Assembly (NCBI GenBank): GCA_002393195.1
Contig: DGIK01000091.1
Span: 22,046 to 86,045 of the forward strand
Source: Bacteroidales bacterium UBA3824
GTDB lineage: Bacteria; Bacteroidota; Bacteroidia; Bacteroidales; UBA3824
DNA: 64,000 nt
Reading direction: 5' to 3'
The translations under genes and the position numbers were made by a program. Shown piece after piece: positions 34,057 to 43,046 of the stretch (positions are counted from its first letter, which is position 1; each line of letters starts with the position of its first letter). Under the pieces are notes generated by a model. The model was not told where the DNA came from and did not search any database. It saw nothing but the letters and a program-made list of their open reading frames with translations.

Positions 34057-36440
34057 GCAATTTGATAGAACATCTTCAAGTCCGCAACGAGGACGTAACA
34101 TTGTGTTTCACTTGCCCAAATTATGGCAAACGTATAAGAGAATGTGCCGACAATCTGTTGATAGACAGCCAACAGCCCGACACTTTGCTCCGCAAGCGTT
34201 CTTTTTATGGGCAGGTGTCGGAAAGTGTGCAGATTCGCAAAGGTGCTTCGTTTGCCGACGACAACGACGGTTGGGTTTTAGGAGATGGCATCACCGATTG
34301 GGACGCTTTTTTCTTTGAAAACACCGACTATCCGCTCCACGCCAATATTAACAGCCCAAGCATCAGATTGTTGCGCCTTACCATCGGCAAGGAACAAAAT
34401 CAACACGTTGCAGCGGAAGATTCGATTATTTTTGGAACTGTCAATTTCAAAAACCAAGTGGGGCGCACCGACATCAGGCTTGTTTACGAAAAAAACGGAC
34501 GAGAAGAAACACTTGCCTTTACCACCGAGGTTTTGAGTTACAAGATGGACTACCGCACCGATATGCGCAACGTAATCCGCGACATTGAGGAGGAATTTGC
34601 GATGTTGAGTTATTCGTTCCTAAAACAAACATACTTGACATTCCGCACCTCCAACCACGAATCGCCCGATTTGATATGGTGGCAGATATTCCGCGATTGT
34701 TTTGATAAAATCACTGATGCGGCACGTCAGATTATCAACAATCCCAAACGCCGCCTGCAAACCACCGTCCGCTACGAACGCGCAGAGCGTATGCCCTATA
34801 TGCCGGCAGATTTGGAAAACGAATACGAGGAGTTTAAAGACAATCCGTCGCATCTCTACCGTATGGAGGAGATGTTCCTGAGCAAAGACACGGTAGAAAA
34901 CCGTTTTCTTAAATATGCCTTGCGAAATATTTATGACAGATTTAAGCGAGTGCATCAAAATGTGCGTAAAATTTTGAAAGCCGACAATATCGACCTCCTC
35001 AATCAGATAAGCACAATGAACGACAGCCTTTACGCCCTCAACAACGACCCTTTTTTCCGTGGCATTGGCACGTTCAAGGGCTTTACGCAGGATTCGTTGG
35101 TGATGAAACAGGCTGCGGGCTACCGCGACGTTTACGAATATTGGATTATCCTTCAATGCGGCTACGACTTGCAGGAAGGCGTAATGCAACTCGAAGTCAA
35201 GGATATTTCGGAACTTTATGAAATATGGTGTTTTATAAAGGTGAAAAACATTGTTCAGCATATTTTGCGAGGCAAGGCGGCAATGAAATCCAAGGGCAGC
35301 AAAACAGAAGGAGATTTTGTGAAAACACTTTTGCAAGGCAGCAAGTCGGAAATTACATTTTTTGACAACAGCCGTCCCGAACTGCAAATGGTTTCGCTGA
35401 TGTACAACGCCACCACCGACGACGAGGAGCACCTTCACGACGAATCGCCCGCAAGCCCTAACACCGACATTGCCGACACTACTTCAAAAACTACCGAACA
35501 GCGTCCCGACATTGTTTTGCGACTTTGCAAAACCGAAGGCGGCATACAATATACATATCTTTTTGATGCCAAATACCGTCTTCGCGATACCACAATTCCA
35601 CCTTCTAATGGTGTTGAAGTGCCGCCCGTGGATGCCATCAACCAAATGCACCGTTACCGCGACGCCATTTATTACAACAAATCCAACGACGAAAAACTAA
35701 AACGCGAAGTAATTGGCGGTTATGTCCTTTATCCGGGCAACCTGTCGAAACAACAATTTCAAGGCTCGTACTATCAACGCAGCGTTGACGAAGTAAATAT
35801 TGGTGCATTTCCGCTGAAACCCGGCGGACATTGGTATTCACTATACAATCAAGACGGTGATTATAACGATTTGCTCCTCGACCCCGCATCATCAGAAGAT
35901 GTGCTTTACAATCAGATTAAGCAATGGTTGGAAGATGGCAATGCCGATGAAACTCTATTACAAACCTCAATTCCGCAAAAGGGATTGGAATATAGTGACG
36001 AGCCTGTAATTAAAGGTTCGTATTTTCTTTCAAGTATTGACCCTCGGGTTAATACTGACTCTCAACTTATTATCAATGGTCAGGCAAACGAATTTATTTC
36101 GGGATACAATACTCTTCTTTCAGGTATCAACTTTCAAAAAATCAAATATTTCGCACCAGTTGCCAATCACGAAGTAAAAGGCTTTTACCGTGTGGAATCC
36201 GTTAAAATCGTTGATATGAAAGAGATGTTGCAATCCCAACTCGCCGCGTTGCCCAAATCAGGCAAAGAACCTCAGTATAAAGGATTTGACAAGCCCATCC
36301 GCATTTGTTTAAAACTATCTGAATACAAACTTTTGCCCAATCCGTTTGTGTATGGTTTGGACCGCAATGCTGCGGTTGGTTTGGCATTAACAAGGGAACA
36401 GTTTAAGGATTATTGCAAAAATTCTATTTGCGCCGCTTAA
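34053..36440 (+). CDS. McrC-like DUF2357 / PD-(D/E)XK restriction subunit (LlaJI R2-like)
   Basis: A 795-residue partner of the McrB-like ATPase. The N-terminal two thirds resemble DUF2357 (beta-rich start, helical region FRDCFDKITDAARQIINNPKRR, EIWCFIKVKNIVQHIL). The nuclease signature is RPDIVLRL ... YTYLFDAKYRLRD (about residues 485-515), with Asp and the DAK catalytic dyad, followed by QMHRYRDAIYY. It should cut DNA when driven by the ATPase on unmethylated sites. Base composition is host-like. Its start overlaps the ATPase stop (ATGA), ensuring coupled synthesis. The longer tail after 600 (YFLSSIDPRVNTD and beyond) has no assignable motif. Confidence 0.87.
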   Translation: MSNLIEHLQVRNEDVTLCFTCPNYGKRIRECADNLLIDSQQPDTLLRKRSFYGQVSESVQIRKGASFADDNDGWVLGDGITDWDAFFFENTDYPLHANINSPSIRLLRLTIGKEQNQHVAAEDSIIFGTVNFKNQVGRTDIRLVYEKNGREETLAFTTEVLSYKMDYRTDMRNVIRDIEEEFAMLSYSFLKQTYLTFRTSNHESPDLIWWQIFRDCFDKITDAARQIINNPKRRLQTTVRYERAERMPYMPADLENEYEEFKDNPSHLYRMEEMFLSKDTVENRFLKYALRNIYDRFKRVHQNVRKILKADNIDLLNQISTMNDSLYALNNDPFFRGIGTFKGFTQDSLVMKQAAGYRDVYEYWIILQCGYDLQEGVMQLEVKDISELYEIWCFIKVKNIVQHILRGKAAMKSKGSKTEGDFVKTLLQGSKSEITFFDNSRPELQMVSLMYNATTDDEEHLHDESPASPNTDIADTTSKTTEQRPDIVLRLCKTEGGIQYTYLFDAKYRLRDTTIPPSNGVEVPPVDAINQMHRYRDAIYYNKSNDEKLKREVIGGYVLYPGNLSKQQFQGSYYQRSVDEVNIGAFPLKPGGHWYSLYNQDGDYNDLLLDPASSEDVLYNQIKQWLEDGNADETLLQTSIPQKGLEYSDEPVIKGSYFLSSIDPRVNTDSQLIINGQANEFISGYNTLLSGINFQKIKYFAPVANHEVKGFYRVESVKIVDMKEMLQSQLAALPKSGKEPQYKGFDKPIRICLKLSEYKLLPNPFVYGLDRNAAVGLALTREQFKDYCKNSICAA

Positions 36441-36458
36441 TTTTTATTATTACCTTTG
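36427..36458 (+). promoter_or_regulatory. truB promoter overlapping the end of the McrC-like gene
   Basis: TTTG at 36427-36430, 20 bases, TACCTTTG at 36451-36458. The -33 element lies in the last codons of the nuclease gene. Confidence 0.75.
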
Positions 36459-36484
36459 TCGCCTAAAAAAACTCATAACGCAAT

Positions 36485-37228
36485 ATGAATCAACCATTAT
36501 CACCCACCGCCCAAAACCCGCAGGACGACCCTTACGTTCTTGGTCAAGTAATTGTACTCGACAAGCCGTTGAAGTGGACGTCGTTTGACATTGTTAATAA
36601 GGTGCGCTACCTTCTGCGCCATTACCGCCGACTTAGGAAGGTGAAGGTGGGACACGCCGGCACGCTCGACCCTTTGGCTACGGGCATCCTCATTGTATGC
36701 ACGGGACGAAAGACCAAGGAAATCACCACCTACCAAGACCACGACAAGGAATACGTGGCTACAATAAGATTGGGTGTTACGACGCCGAGTTTTGACCTCG
36801 AGACCGAACCTTGCAACCATATTGACGCATCGCATATTACACGCGATGACGTAGAGCAATGCTTGAAGACATTCATTGGCTATCAACAGCAATATCCGCC
36901 GGTGTATTCCGCCAAAAAAATCAACGGCGAACGCGCTTTTGTGGCGGCGCACGAGGGCAGGGGAGACGAGGTGAAGATGCGCCCGACAATGATTGAGATT
37001 TTTGCAATCGAAATACTCGATTGGAACGACGACACCAAGGAGTTCAAGGCGCGTGTGCATTGCAGCAAAGGCACTTACATCCGCTCCCTTGCCAACGACA
37101 TCGGCGCAAAACTCGGTGTGGGCGGCTACCTCGCGGGGCTGCGTAGGACACGTATTGGGGCTGTAACGTTAAAAAATGCTATTTCCATCGAAGATTTTGA
37201 GGAAAAATTGCGGCAGTCTCAGGATTAA
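36485..37228 (+). CDS. truB: tRNA pseudouridine-55 synthase
   Basis: Makes pseudouridine 55 in the T-loop of tRNAs. The 247-residue protein has GQVIVLDKPLKWTSFDIVNKVR, the catalytic VGHAGTLDPLATGILIVCTGRKTK (Asp in GTLDP), QQYPPVYSAKKINGERA and CSKGTYIRSLANDIGAKLG, all TruB hallmarks. It has its own promoter and is followed by queA, also a tRNA modification gene. This pairing resumes host housekeeping sequence after the accessory island. Confidence 0.96.
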   Translation: MNQPLSPTAQNPQDDPYVLGQVIVLDKPLKWTSFDIVNKVRYLLRHYRRLRKVKVGHAGTLDPLATGILIVCTGRKTKEITTYQDHDKEYVATIRLGVTTPSFDLETEPCNHIDASHITRDDVEQCLKTFIGYQQQYPPVYSAKKINGERAFVAAHEGRGDEVKMRPTMIEIFAIEILDWNDDTKEFKARVHCSKGTYIRSLANDIGAKLGVGGYLAGLRRTRIGAVTLKNAISIEDFEEKLRQSQD

Positions 37229-37232
37229 TTTT

Positions 37233-37240
37233 TAACTTTG
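37233..37240 (+). promoter_or_regulatory. -7 promoter element before queA
   Basis: TAACTTTG 53 bases before the ATG at 37294; an ATTG 22 bases upstream is a weak -33 candidate. Confidence 0.5.
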
Positions 37241-37293
37241 CAGTTGCAGAGAAAATGTTTTTACGTGTAAAATACTATATTATAACAAGTTAG

Positions 37294-38343
37294 ATGAAAT
37301 TATCTAAGTTTAAATTCGACCTGCCTGAAAAGCTCATCGCGCAGTATCCCGCCGAAAACCGCGAGAGTTCAAAACTTATGGTGCTCGACCGCAAGGCGCA
37401 TACCATAGAGCATAAGGTGTTTTCGGATTTGTGGCAGTTTATGGGCGACGGCGATGTGATGGTGTTCAACAACACTAAGGTGATTCCTGCCCGCCTGTAT
37501 GGCAACAAGGAGAAGACCGGCGCAAAGATTGAGGTTTTTCTCCTCCGCGAACTCAATAAGGAGATGCGTTTTTGGGACGTGCTCGTGGACCCCGCCCGCA
37601 AAATCCGCATCGGCAACAAGCTCTATTTTGGCGACGACGACAGCCTCGTTGCCGAAGTCATTGACAATACCACGTCGCGTGGCAGGACGCTGAGATTCCT
37701 TTTTGATGGCAAGTACGAGGAGTTTAAGAGCATCCTCTACGGTCTTGGCGAAACTCCGCTCCCAAAGTACATCCACCGTCCGGTGGAGCCGATGGACCAG
37801 GATCGTTACCAGACTATCTACGCCAAGTATGAGGGCGCGGTAGCCGGCCCTGCAGCAGGTTTCCATTTCAACAAGAACCTCCTCAAACGCCTCGAAATCG
37901 TTGGCGTACAGTTTGCTGAGATTACATTGCACATGGGGCTCGGACACTTGCGCAGCGTGGATGTGGAGGATTTGACCAAGCACAAGATGGATTCGGAGCA
38001 GATTTTCATCGACGAGCATTGCGCCGAACTTGTCAACAACGCCAAGGCGGCTGAAAAACGTGTCTGCGCTGTTGGTATCACGTCGCTCAGGACACTCGAA
38101 AGTTCTGTGTCCACCAACGGAATGTTGAAGCCCTTTGATGGCTGGACTAATAAGTTCATATTCCCGCCCTACGAATTTAGCGTGCCAAACACGTTGATTA
38201 CCAACTTCCATCAGCCTTATTCTACGATGCTGATGTCGGCAGCTGCATTTGCGGGATTCGATTTCCTGATGGAGGCATACGACGAGGCCATAAAGAAGAA
38301 GTATATGTTTGGCGATTACGGCGACGCTATGCTGATACTTTAA
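37294..38343 (+). CDS. queA: S-adenosylmethionine:tRNA ribosyltransferase-isomerase
   Basis: Transfers and isomerises the ribosyl moiety of SAM onto preQ1 in tRNA to form epoxyqueuosine. The 349-residue protein shows the family start [76 protein letters not shown] and [19 protein letters not shown]. Full length. It follows truB by 65 bases with its own weak promoter element. Confidence 0.96.
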   Translation: MKLSKFKFDLPEKLIAQYPAENRESSKLMVLDRKAHTIEHKVFSDLWQFMGDGDVMVFNNTKVIPARLYGNKEKTGAKIEVFLLRELNKEMRFWDVLVDPARKIRIGNKLYFGDDDSLVAEVIDNTTSRGRTLRFLFDGKYEEFKSILYGLGETPLPKYIHRPVEPMDQDRYQTIYAKYEGAVAGPAAGFHFNKNLLKRLEIVGVQFAEITLHMGLGHLRSVDVEDLTKHKMDSEQIFIDEHCAELVNNAKAAEKRVCAVGITSLRTLESSVSTNGMLKPFDGWTNKFIFPPYEFSVPNTLITNFHQPYSTMLMSAAAFAGFDFLMEAYDEAIKKKYMFGDYGDAMLIL

Positions 38344-38432
38344 TGAATTGACAATTGACAATGCACAATTGACAGTTGACTTATGTCATAGATAATGGCA
38401 TTGTCAATTGTCAATTGTTAATTATCAATTGG
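38344..38432. repeat. CAATTG-rich inverted repeat after queA
   Basis: TTGACAATTGACAATG (38348-38363) and CATTGTCAATTGTCAA (38399-38414) are perfect 16-base complements with a 35-base loop, flanked by more CAATTG/TCAATT units. It may terminate queA transcription. Related wording occurs at 12406-12475. Confidence 0.8.
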
Positions 38433-38552
38433 TTAGAACCAGCCGTCGGCAGAGTCCATAGCGAGTGTTGCGATAGTCTCTTCGAGGGAGATTGTCTCTT
38501 CCATCTCCGTGATGTGGTTCTCGATGAATTTTACGGTGTCGTTTGTGTTCAT
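38433..38552 (-). CDS. Possible 39-residue acidic peptide gene
   Basis: On the minus strand, ATG at 38552 to TAA at 38433. The peptide begins MNTNDTVKFIENH and ends TLAMDSADGWF, with an acidic amphipathic middle (EMEETISLEE). Codon use resembles that of long genes in this window, and it fills an otherwise gene-free 415-base gap. There is no clear Shine-Dalgarno, promoter or neighbour of known function. It could be a small regulatory or precursor peptide, or chance; no family recognised. The rest of the gap (38553-38758) shows no gene. Confidence 0.4.
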   Translation of the reverse strand: MNTNDTVKFIENHITEMEETISLEETIATLAMDSADGWF

Positions 38553-38758
38553 AATGCGTAGGGTTTTAAGAAGTTTTTGTTTGTTTCATTTATTTAACAC
38601 ATAAAACCTTCATTACCCTATGAAAAAATCAACTATTTTAACCCAAAAAATTCACTTTTTTTGCAAAACGCTATTTGTCAGCAGGTTTGGAGTATTGGAA
38701 CGGTATTTGCTAAACACCATCAAAAGGCGTTGCCAAATAACCTAACATTGTAAAAGAA

Positions 38759-39241
38759 ATGAAACGTATTGTCATCATATTGATATTGCTTGCTGTCTGC
38801 GGCACATTGTCGGCGCAGACGCAGATACACTTGGCTTGGGACAACAATGGCGAGGTAATCACCGACGCCGTGGCTGAGAGCGATGGCACAGACCTTGTGC
38901 CGTTGGTGGATGCAAACGTATCTCGCAGCCTGCGCGAAAGTTACAAGCCGGTGAGCTTGGTATGCACTTTTACCGCCGATGAATTGAAGACGCTCGCCAA
39001 GGACGGCGTGGTAACATTTGAGGTGAAATGGTATTATTATATGAGCACTCGCCGCACCTTTATGGGCACAAACTCCGTAGATGTTGATCCTAATAAGGCT
39101 GATAAGGATGGATTGGTGAAGATGGTTTGTTCCAAGACCAATCCGCGCCCGGGATGGTGGGAGGTGCAAATCCGCAACAAGACCACCGATCAGCCCGTTA
39201 CCTTTGCAAAAAAATCTACTTTCTCGATTTTGCTGAAATAA
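38759..39241 (+). CDS. Hypothetical exported protein
   Basis: A 160-residue protein with a signal peptide (MKRIVIILILLAVCGTLSAQ). The mature part is beta-rich (THLAWD-type start, VSLVCTFTADELKTLAKDGVVTFEVKWYYYMS, GWWEVQIRNKTTDQPVTFAKKSTFSILLK). Predicted periplasmic or surface; no family recognised. It is monocistronic, closed by a very strong bidirectional terminator. Confidence 0.75.
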   Translation: MKRIVIILILLAVCGTLSAQTQIHLAWDNNGEVITDAVAESDGTDLVPLVDANVSRSLRESYKPVSLVCTFTADELKTLAKDGVVTFEVKWYYYMSTRRTFMGTNSVDVDPNKADKDGLVKMVCSKTNPRPGWWEVQIRNKTTDQPVTFAKKSTFSILLK

Positions 39242-39292
39242 AGACAAAAATTCCCGAAAATTCTTATTGAGATTTTCGGGAATTTTTGTCTT
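39241..39292. terminator. Bidirectional terminator, 21-bp perfect stem
   Basis: The arm at 39241-39261 (core AATTCCCGAAAAT) is the exact complement of the arm at 39272-39292, with a 10-base loop. It separates two convergent genes. Confidence 0.88.
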
Positions 39293-39298
39293 TATAGA

Positions 39299-39325
39299 AT
39301 TGGCGGGCGAGCCGCCCGCACTCCA
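39299..39325 (-). repeat. Dispersed GC-rich palindromic repeat, inverted copy
   Basis: Complement of the element at 6738-6764 with one difference (GGAGTG for GGAGCG). It lies just after the DUF3078 gene end. Confidence 0.75.
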
Positions 39326-39332
39326 AAATTAA

Positions 39333-40316
39333 TTAGAATTTGAATGTCAATCCTACGCCGATGACGTCTTTGAACTGCACGAGCGAGTTGTGCTGTATGT
39401 CGTCCTTGTCGGCGATGGCGATGTCTTCGTCGTAAATCAATTCAGATACGAAGCTGAACGCCAGCCACTTGTTGATTTGGAAGGTGAGGATGAGGTTCCA
39501 GTCGATGTCCACCTCGTTTAATGGACCGCCGTCTTTGTAGTTTTGGAAGAGGGTGATGTTGGTATTGAGGCTTGCCTGCTTTGTGATGTTGAATGCGGCG
39601 TTGCCTTTCATATACCAACCAATCTCGGAACGTACATTGTCGCCGTTCTCCACACCAAATGCGCCAGCCTTGGCGAGTTCGTCGTTGAGCACTACGGTTG
39701 TCTTGCCGCAGAGGGGCGAGAGGTAGAGCGAGAAGTGCTCGTTGGGTTGGAAGTCAAAACCGAGTGTGTAGGTCAGGTACAGCGGCGACCAGCAGCTCGA
39801 ATTTCTTGTGCGGTAGATGCTTTCTGGTGTGCCTTCTTCTGCGTCCGCCTTGTAATTGTTGTTGTAAGTCCAACCCTTAGCCCATTGCGACTTGTAGTCG
39901 AAGATGGCGGAATAGTACCATTTTTTGCTGAGTGCGTAGCCGTATTTGGACGAGAATTGGAATTTGTCGTCGGTCTTGCGGAACTCATCGTTTTCGTCGA
40001 TGAGGCGGAGTGCGCCGTATTGGCACAGCACTGAGTTTTGCCAGGAGTGGCGGTCTTTGGCGTAGTTGGCGTTGAGGTTGCCGAGGATGTTGACGCCAAT
40101 CTGTTGGTCGCCGCCTGCTGCCCAGTTTTTGAGGGAGGTCTGCGATGCGGTCAGGGACAGCATACCGTCAAATTTCCAGGGCTTTGCGCTGTCGGTGGCT
40201 ACGGTTTCTTTGGATTTTTTGGCGAGGCCTGCCACTTCTTTGGCTACGGCGTCGGTCTGTGCGCTTGCCGTGAGCGAGGCGGCAATGAGCGCAAATGTCA
40301 AGATTATGTTTTTCAT
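39333..40316 (-). CDS. DUF3078 outer-membrane-like protein
   Basis: A 327-residue exported protein with signal peptide MKNIILTFALIAASLTASAQ. The mature part has repeated beta strands ending in aromatic residues and closes with VGLTFKF, suggesting a small outer-membrane beta barrel. The segment MLSLTASQTSLKNWAAGGDQQIGVN fits DUF3078, a Bacteroidetes family. Function unknown. It is followed upstream on the same strand by a single-pass membrane protein. Confidence 0.8.
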   Translation of the reverse strand: MKNIILTFALIAASLTASAQTDAVAKEVAGLAKKSKETVATDSAKPWKFDGMLSLTASQTSLKNWAAGGDQQIGVNILGNLNANYAKDRHSWQNSVLCQYGALRLIDENDEFRKTDDKFQFSSKYGYALSKKWYYSAIFDYKSQWAKGWTYNNNYKADAEEGTPESIYRTRNSSCWSPLYLTYTLGFDFQPNEHFSLYLSPLCGKTTVVLNDELAKAGAFGVENGDNVRSEIGWYMKGNAAFNITKQASLNTNITLFQNYKDGGPLNEVDIDWNLILTFQINKWLAFSFVSELIYDEDIAIADKDDIQHNSLVQFKDVIGVGLTFKF

Positions 40317-40344
40317 TGTATAATTGTTTAAAATAATGTGTCAA

Positions 40345-40884
40345 TTACAGGTGCTGCGCGTCGATGAACCTCGGATACTCTGGCAGCAGCGAGTGTGCAA
40401 AATATTTGTGGTATGTATCCCATTTGGAGCGGAAGTCTTTGAGTGCTTCTTCGTCGGGATGACGGCGCCATTCGGTCTGCAACGCCTTGATGTTGATGGA
40501 GTCGGCGGGCGTCTTGCCTTCCGCTTTCAGGAATGAGATGGCATTGTCAACGCTGGCAAATTTGAGCCGGTCATAATCTGCCTTGAAGAGCGGGAAGTAG
40601 AAGTCGAGAATCATTTTTTGACCTTCCAAGGCACGTTTTTCGCTTGTCGGGAAGTGTTTTGCCACTTGCAAGAAGTTGTAAGCTGTGAATATTGCGCTTT
40701 TGGGTACGCTGTCGGCTGTTGTCTTGCCTTCGGGAATTTCTTGGTCGATGATTTTGAAAGCTCTGTTTACCAACATTTTGGGTATGAAAAAGAATAGCGC
40801 GGCTATCAGCACCACCGCGTATATCGCCCATTTGAGCATTGACGGCGATTTGCGTTTTTTGACGTTGCTCTTGAAATAGACCAT
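40345..40884 (-). CDS. Hypothetical single-pass membrane protein
   Basis: About 179 residues from the ATG at 40884. A basic N-terminus (FKSNVKKRKSPS) precedes one transmembrane helix (about 15-36, LKWAIYAVVLIAALFFFIPKML), then a helical soluble part (KSAIFTAYNFLQVAKHFPTSEKRALEGQKMILDFYFPLF). It ends 28 bases before the DUF3078 gene start and is likely co-transcribed. No family recognised. Confidence 0.6.
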   Translation of the reverse strand: MVYFKSNVKKRKSPSMLKWAIYAVVLIAALFFFIPKMLVNRAFKIIDQEIPEGKTTADSVPKSAIFTAYNFLQVAKHFPTSEKRALEGQKMILDFYFPLFKADYDRLKFASVDNAISFLKAEGKTPADSINIKALQTEWRRHPDEEALKDFRSKWDTYHKYFAHSLLPEYPRFIDAQHL

Positions 40885-41029
40885 AATCTTTATGATGAAT
40901 AATTTGGAATGCAAAATTACTATTAAATGGCAAATTTTCAAACATTAACCCTCCAAACCTAACAATTATTTAACTTTGCGGCGTTGTATATTAATTTTAT
41001 TGTAATTATGAAAAAAAACTGATAAAAAA

Positions 41030-41061
41030 TTTGGATTTTTTGAAAATGCGTTGTAATTTTG
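41030..41061 (+). promoter_or_regulatory. Promoter of the initiator tRNA
   Basis: TTTG 41030-41033, a 20-base spacer, TAATTTTG 41054-41061, 49 bases before the tRNA. Confidence 0.7.
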
Positions 41062-41110
41062 CATCGTCTTTTTAGGGAATCCTAATTGACATCTGAATTA
41101 GAACATACAC

Positions 41111-41183
<73 letters not shown>

Positions 41184-41194
41184 CTAAATATCGC

Positions 41195-41231
41195 AAACCG
41201 GTTCAAAATCATTTTTGAATCGGTTTTTTTG
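41195..41231 (+). terminator. Terminator after the tRNA
   Basis: AAACCGGTTCAAAA pairs with TTTTTGAATCGGTTT (one G-T pair) and is followed by T residues. Confidence 0.82.
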
Positions 41232-41324
41232 TGTGCGTGCTATGTCGATTTCTTTTTGGCGGTGTGAAAAATATTAGTACCTTTGAACGATTTTTCGTAA
41301 TGTTTTTTGTAATGGTGGCTATCA

Positions 41325-42086
41325 ATGCGCATACTTGACAGACTACTCGACACATACAATAGATTGCAGCTCAAGCTGTTTATGATACCTTTCCTGAATA
41401 TTGACCGGGATAGGTTTTTGCGCCGGCAGATTGGCAGCTCCGATGCTCAGTGGGATGAGGAGGCCATACGTCGCCGTTGCCGTCTTCATATTGTATTGTG
41501 TTGTATTGTGACGTCGCTTATTACGTTTATATGCACGATTCCTACCAACATTTGGATTTCTATTCCGTTGATTGTGATTGACTTCGAGCAATTCCAGTTT
41601 TTTGTTTTTGTAATCCAGCAAGAACTCCTCTATCTGTATGGACACAAGGATTTGCGCGAGGATTCGCGGCGGATTGTGGGCGACAATGCGATGTTTTTGA
41701 TTTGGCTTCAAAACGAAGTGATGCTCAGTGATGGCGATAGTATTAAGTCGAAAGTCAAGTCGGGAGTGGGTTTTGTGATTCGTAAGTCGATAACGTTGAT
41801 TGTTGCTAAATCGCCGTTTAGAATGGTGGTTATCAGTGGATTGAGACAGTTTTTGAAGTGGTGCGGCGTGATTGCGACGCATCAATTGTTGGATGTCTCT
41901 GTTGATATGCTGGTGTGCATCGTGTGCGCGTTGATAGCGGCGTTGGTGTCGCTGTGGCAGTTTTACCCGATGTGCAGAAAATTGCGCGATAAACTTGATG
42001 CAAAAGATGTCGATTATTATAAAAAATGGCAGGATGAAAGTGGTATCAGCGCCCAAGGTTCCACTGCCTACGCTTCCACCAATTGA
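41325..42086 (+). CDS. Hypothetical membrane-associated protein, faintly EcsC-like
   Basis: A 253-residue protein with hydrophobic helices at about 54-83 (HIVLCCIVTSLITFICTIPTNIWISIPLIVI) and 190-215. The middle contains FFVFVIQQELLYLYGHKDLREDSRRIVG, which recalls the QxxLVxxIAxLYG segment of EcsC-like proteins; this resemblance is weak. A TACCTTTG element is at 41278-41285. The last 41 bases overlap the end of the convergent glycosyltransferase gene. Function unknown. Confidence 0.55.
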   Translation: MRILDRLLDTYNRLQLKLFMIPFLNIDRDRFLRRQIGSSDAQWDEEAIRRRCRLHIVLCCIVTSLITFICTIPTNIWISIPLIVIDFEQFQFFVFVIQQELLYLYGHKDLREDSRRIVGDNAMFLIWLQNEVMLSDGDSIKSKVKSGVGFVIRKSITLIVAKSPFRMVVISGLRQFLKWCGVIATHQLLDVSVDMLVCIVCALIAALVSLWQFYPMCRKLRDKLDAKDVDYYKKWQDESGISAQGSTAYASTN

Positions 42087-42948
42087 TGATGCGCCGTTGC
42101 AGCGACGTGTCGTAAGTTTTGCGGAATGATTTGAGTATTTCGGGGTGGGGGAGTAGGTCGTCGCAGAATCGGATTTCGTTTAAGGTGTCCATTGTTACGG
42201 TCTGATATTTAGACGTATTGCCGACGTTGGAGCCGCTGCCGTCTGCCCCGCCGTTTATTACAAAAGATTTCACGGGATAGATTGTGGGCATTTGAAGGCG
42301 GAATGATGCATAGCAAAACCTTATCGACCACGAGCCAATTTGCCCTTTTTGCTGTTTGAGTAGCATTGTGGAAAGGTCGTTGCCGGCTTTATTGAAATCG
42401 TTGACTGCATTGTCGTCCGCAAAAAACTCCGTAAAATCTTTCACGTTCCAATCCACCTTGTTCCAACGGTCTTGCCACGTCGCCCAACCCCACGAACAAT
42501 TTCTCATTACGGCGTAAGTGTCGTATTTATAATCGTTTGGAATGTCAACGGGTGGCGTGTAACCCGCGATGGAGAAGGCGTTGGTATCTTTGTAATGATT
42601 GAGCGCGGCTTGCATATATTTAATAAAGTGTGGCGTTACCACAAGGTCGTCCTCCAATACTATCGCCGCGCCATGTTGATTGATGGTTGAAGTAACGCCG
42701 TCTATGATGTTGGCAGCAAGGCCGATATTCTTGTCACGGAAAATTGGCGTTACGCTCTTGAATCCTTCTATTTTGTTGATAATGCCTTTGACGGCTTCCA
42801 CGTCGGCATCGCCATCGTTTTTTGCGCCGTCGGCATAGACATAAAGGTCGGTGTCGGTGCACTCCGGATTTTTGCGCAGACTTTCGATGAGTCGGACGAG
42901 GTGCGCCGGTCGGTTGTAGGCAAATATTATGATTGGTGTGTTGTCCAT
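42046..42948 (-). CDS. Glycosyltransferase, GT-A fold
   Basis: A 300-residue sugar transferase. The N-terminus TPIIIFAYNRPAHLVRLIESL is the nucleotide-sugar binding strand of family-2/GNT-I-like enzymes. IVLEDDLVVTPHFIKYM supplies the metal-binding acidic cluster (EDD), and NCSWGWATWQDRW is a frequent acceptor-side segment of this group. It probably adds a sugar to a surface glycan. It has its own promoter on the minus strand (TACCTTTG at 42965-42972), divergent from the small gene at 43047. Confidence 0.85.
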   Translation of the reverse strand: MDNTPIIIFAYNRPAHLVRLIESLRKNPECTDTDLYVYADGAKNDGDADVEAVKGIINKIEGFKSVTPIFRDKNIGLAANIIDGVTSTINQHGAAIVLEDDLVVTPHFIKYMQAALNHYKDTNAFSIAGYTPPVDIPNDYKYDTYAVMRNCSWGWATWQDRWNKVDWNVKDFTEFFADDNAVNDFNKAGNDLSTMLLKQQKGQIGSWSIRFCYASFRLQMPTIYPVKSFVINGGADGSGSNVGNTSKYQTVTMDTLNEIRFCDDLLPHPEILKSFRKTYDTSLQRRIINWWKRRQWNLGR

Positions 42949-42964
42949 GGTGGTAATTTTGATG

Positions 42965-43012
42965 CAAAGGTAGTGATTTTTTTTGTGTTTATGATGATAA
43001 TTATTATCTTTG
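42965..43012. promoter_or_regulatory. Divergent promoter pair
   Basis: TACCTTTG on the minus strand (42965-42972) serves the glycosyltransferase. On the plus strand TTTG (42982-42985), 19 bases and TATCTTTG (43005-43012) serve the antitoxin-like gene. Confidence 0.65.
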
Positions 43013-43046
43013 CCAATGATACTTTAATTATAAAAGTGAAAATAAT

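Noticed and set aside
30262..36440. Operon considered as a pure type IV McrBC system
   Set aside because: Two cognate m5C methyltransferases in the same operon indicate a modification-protected (LlaJI-like) restriction system rather than methyl-dependent restriction.
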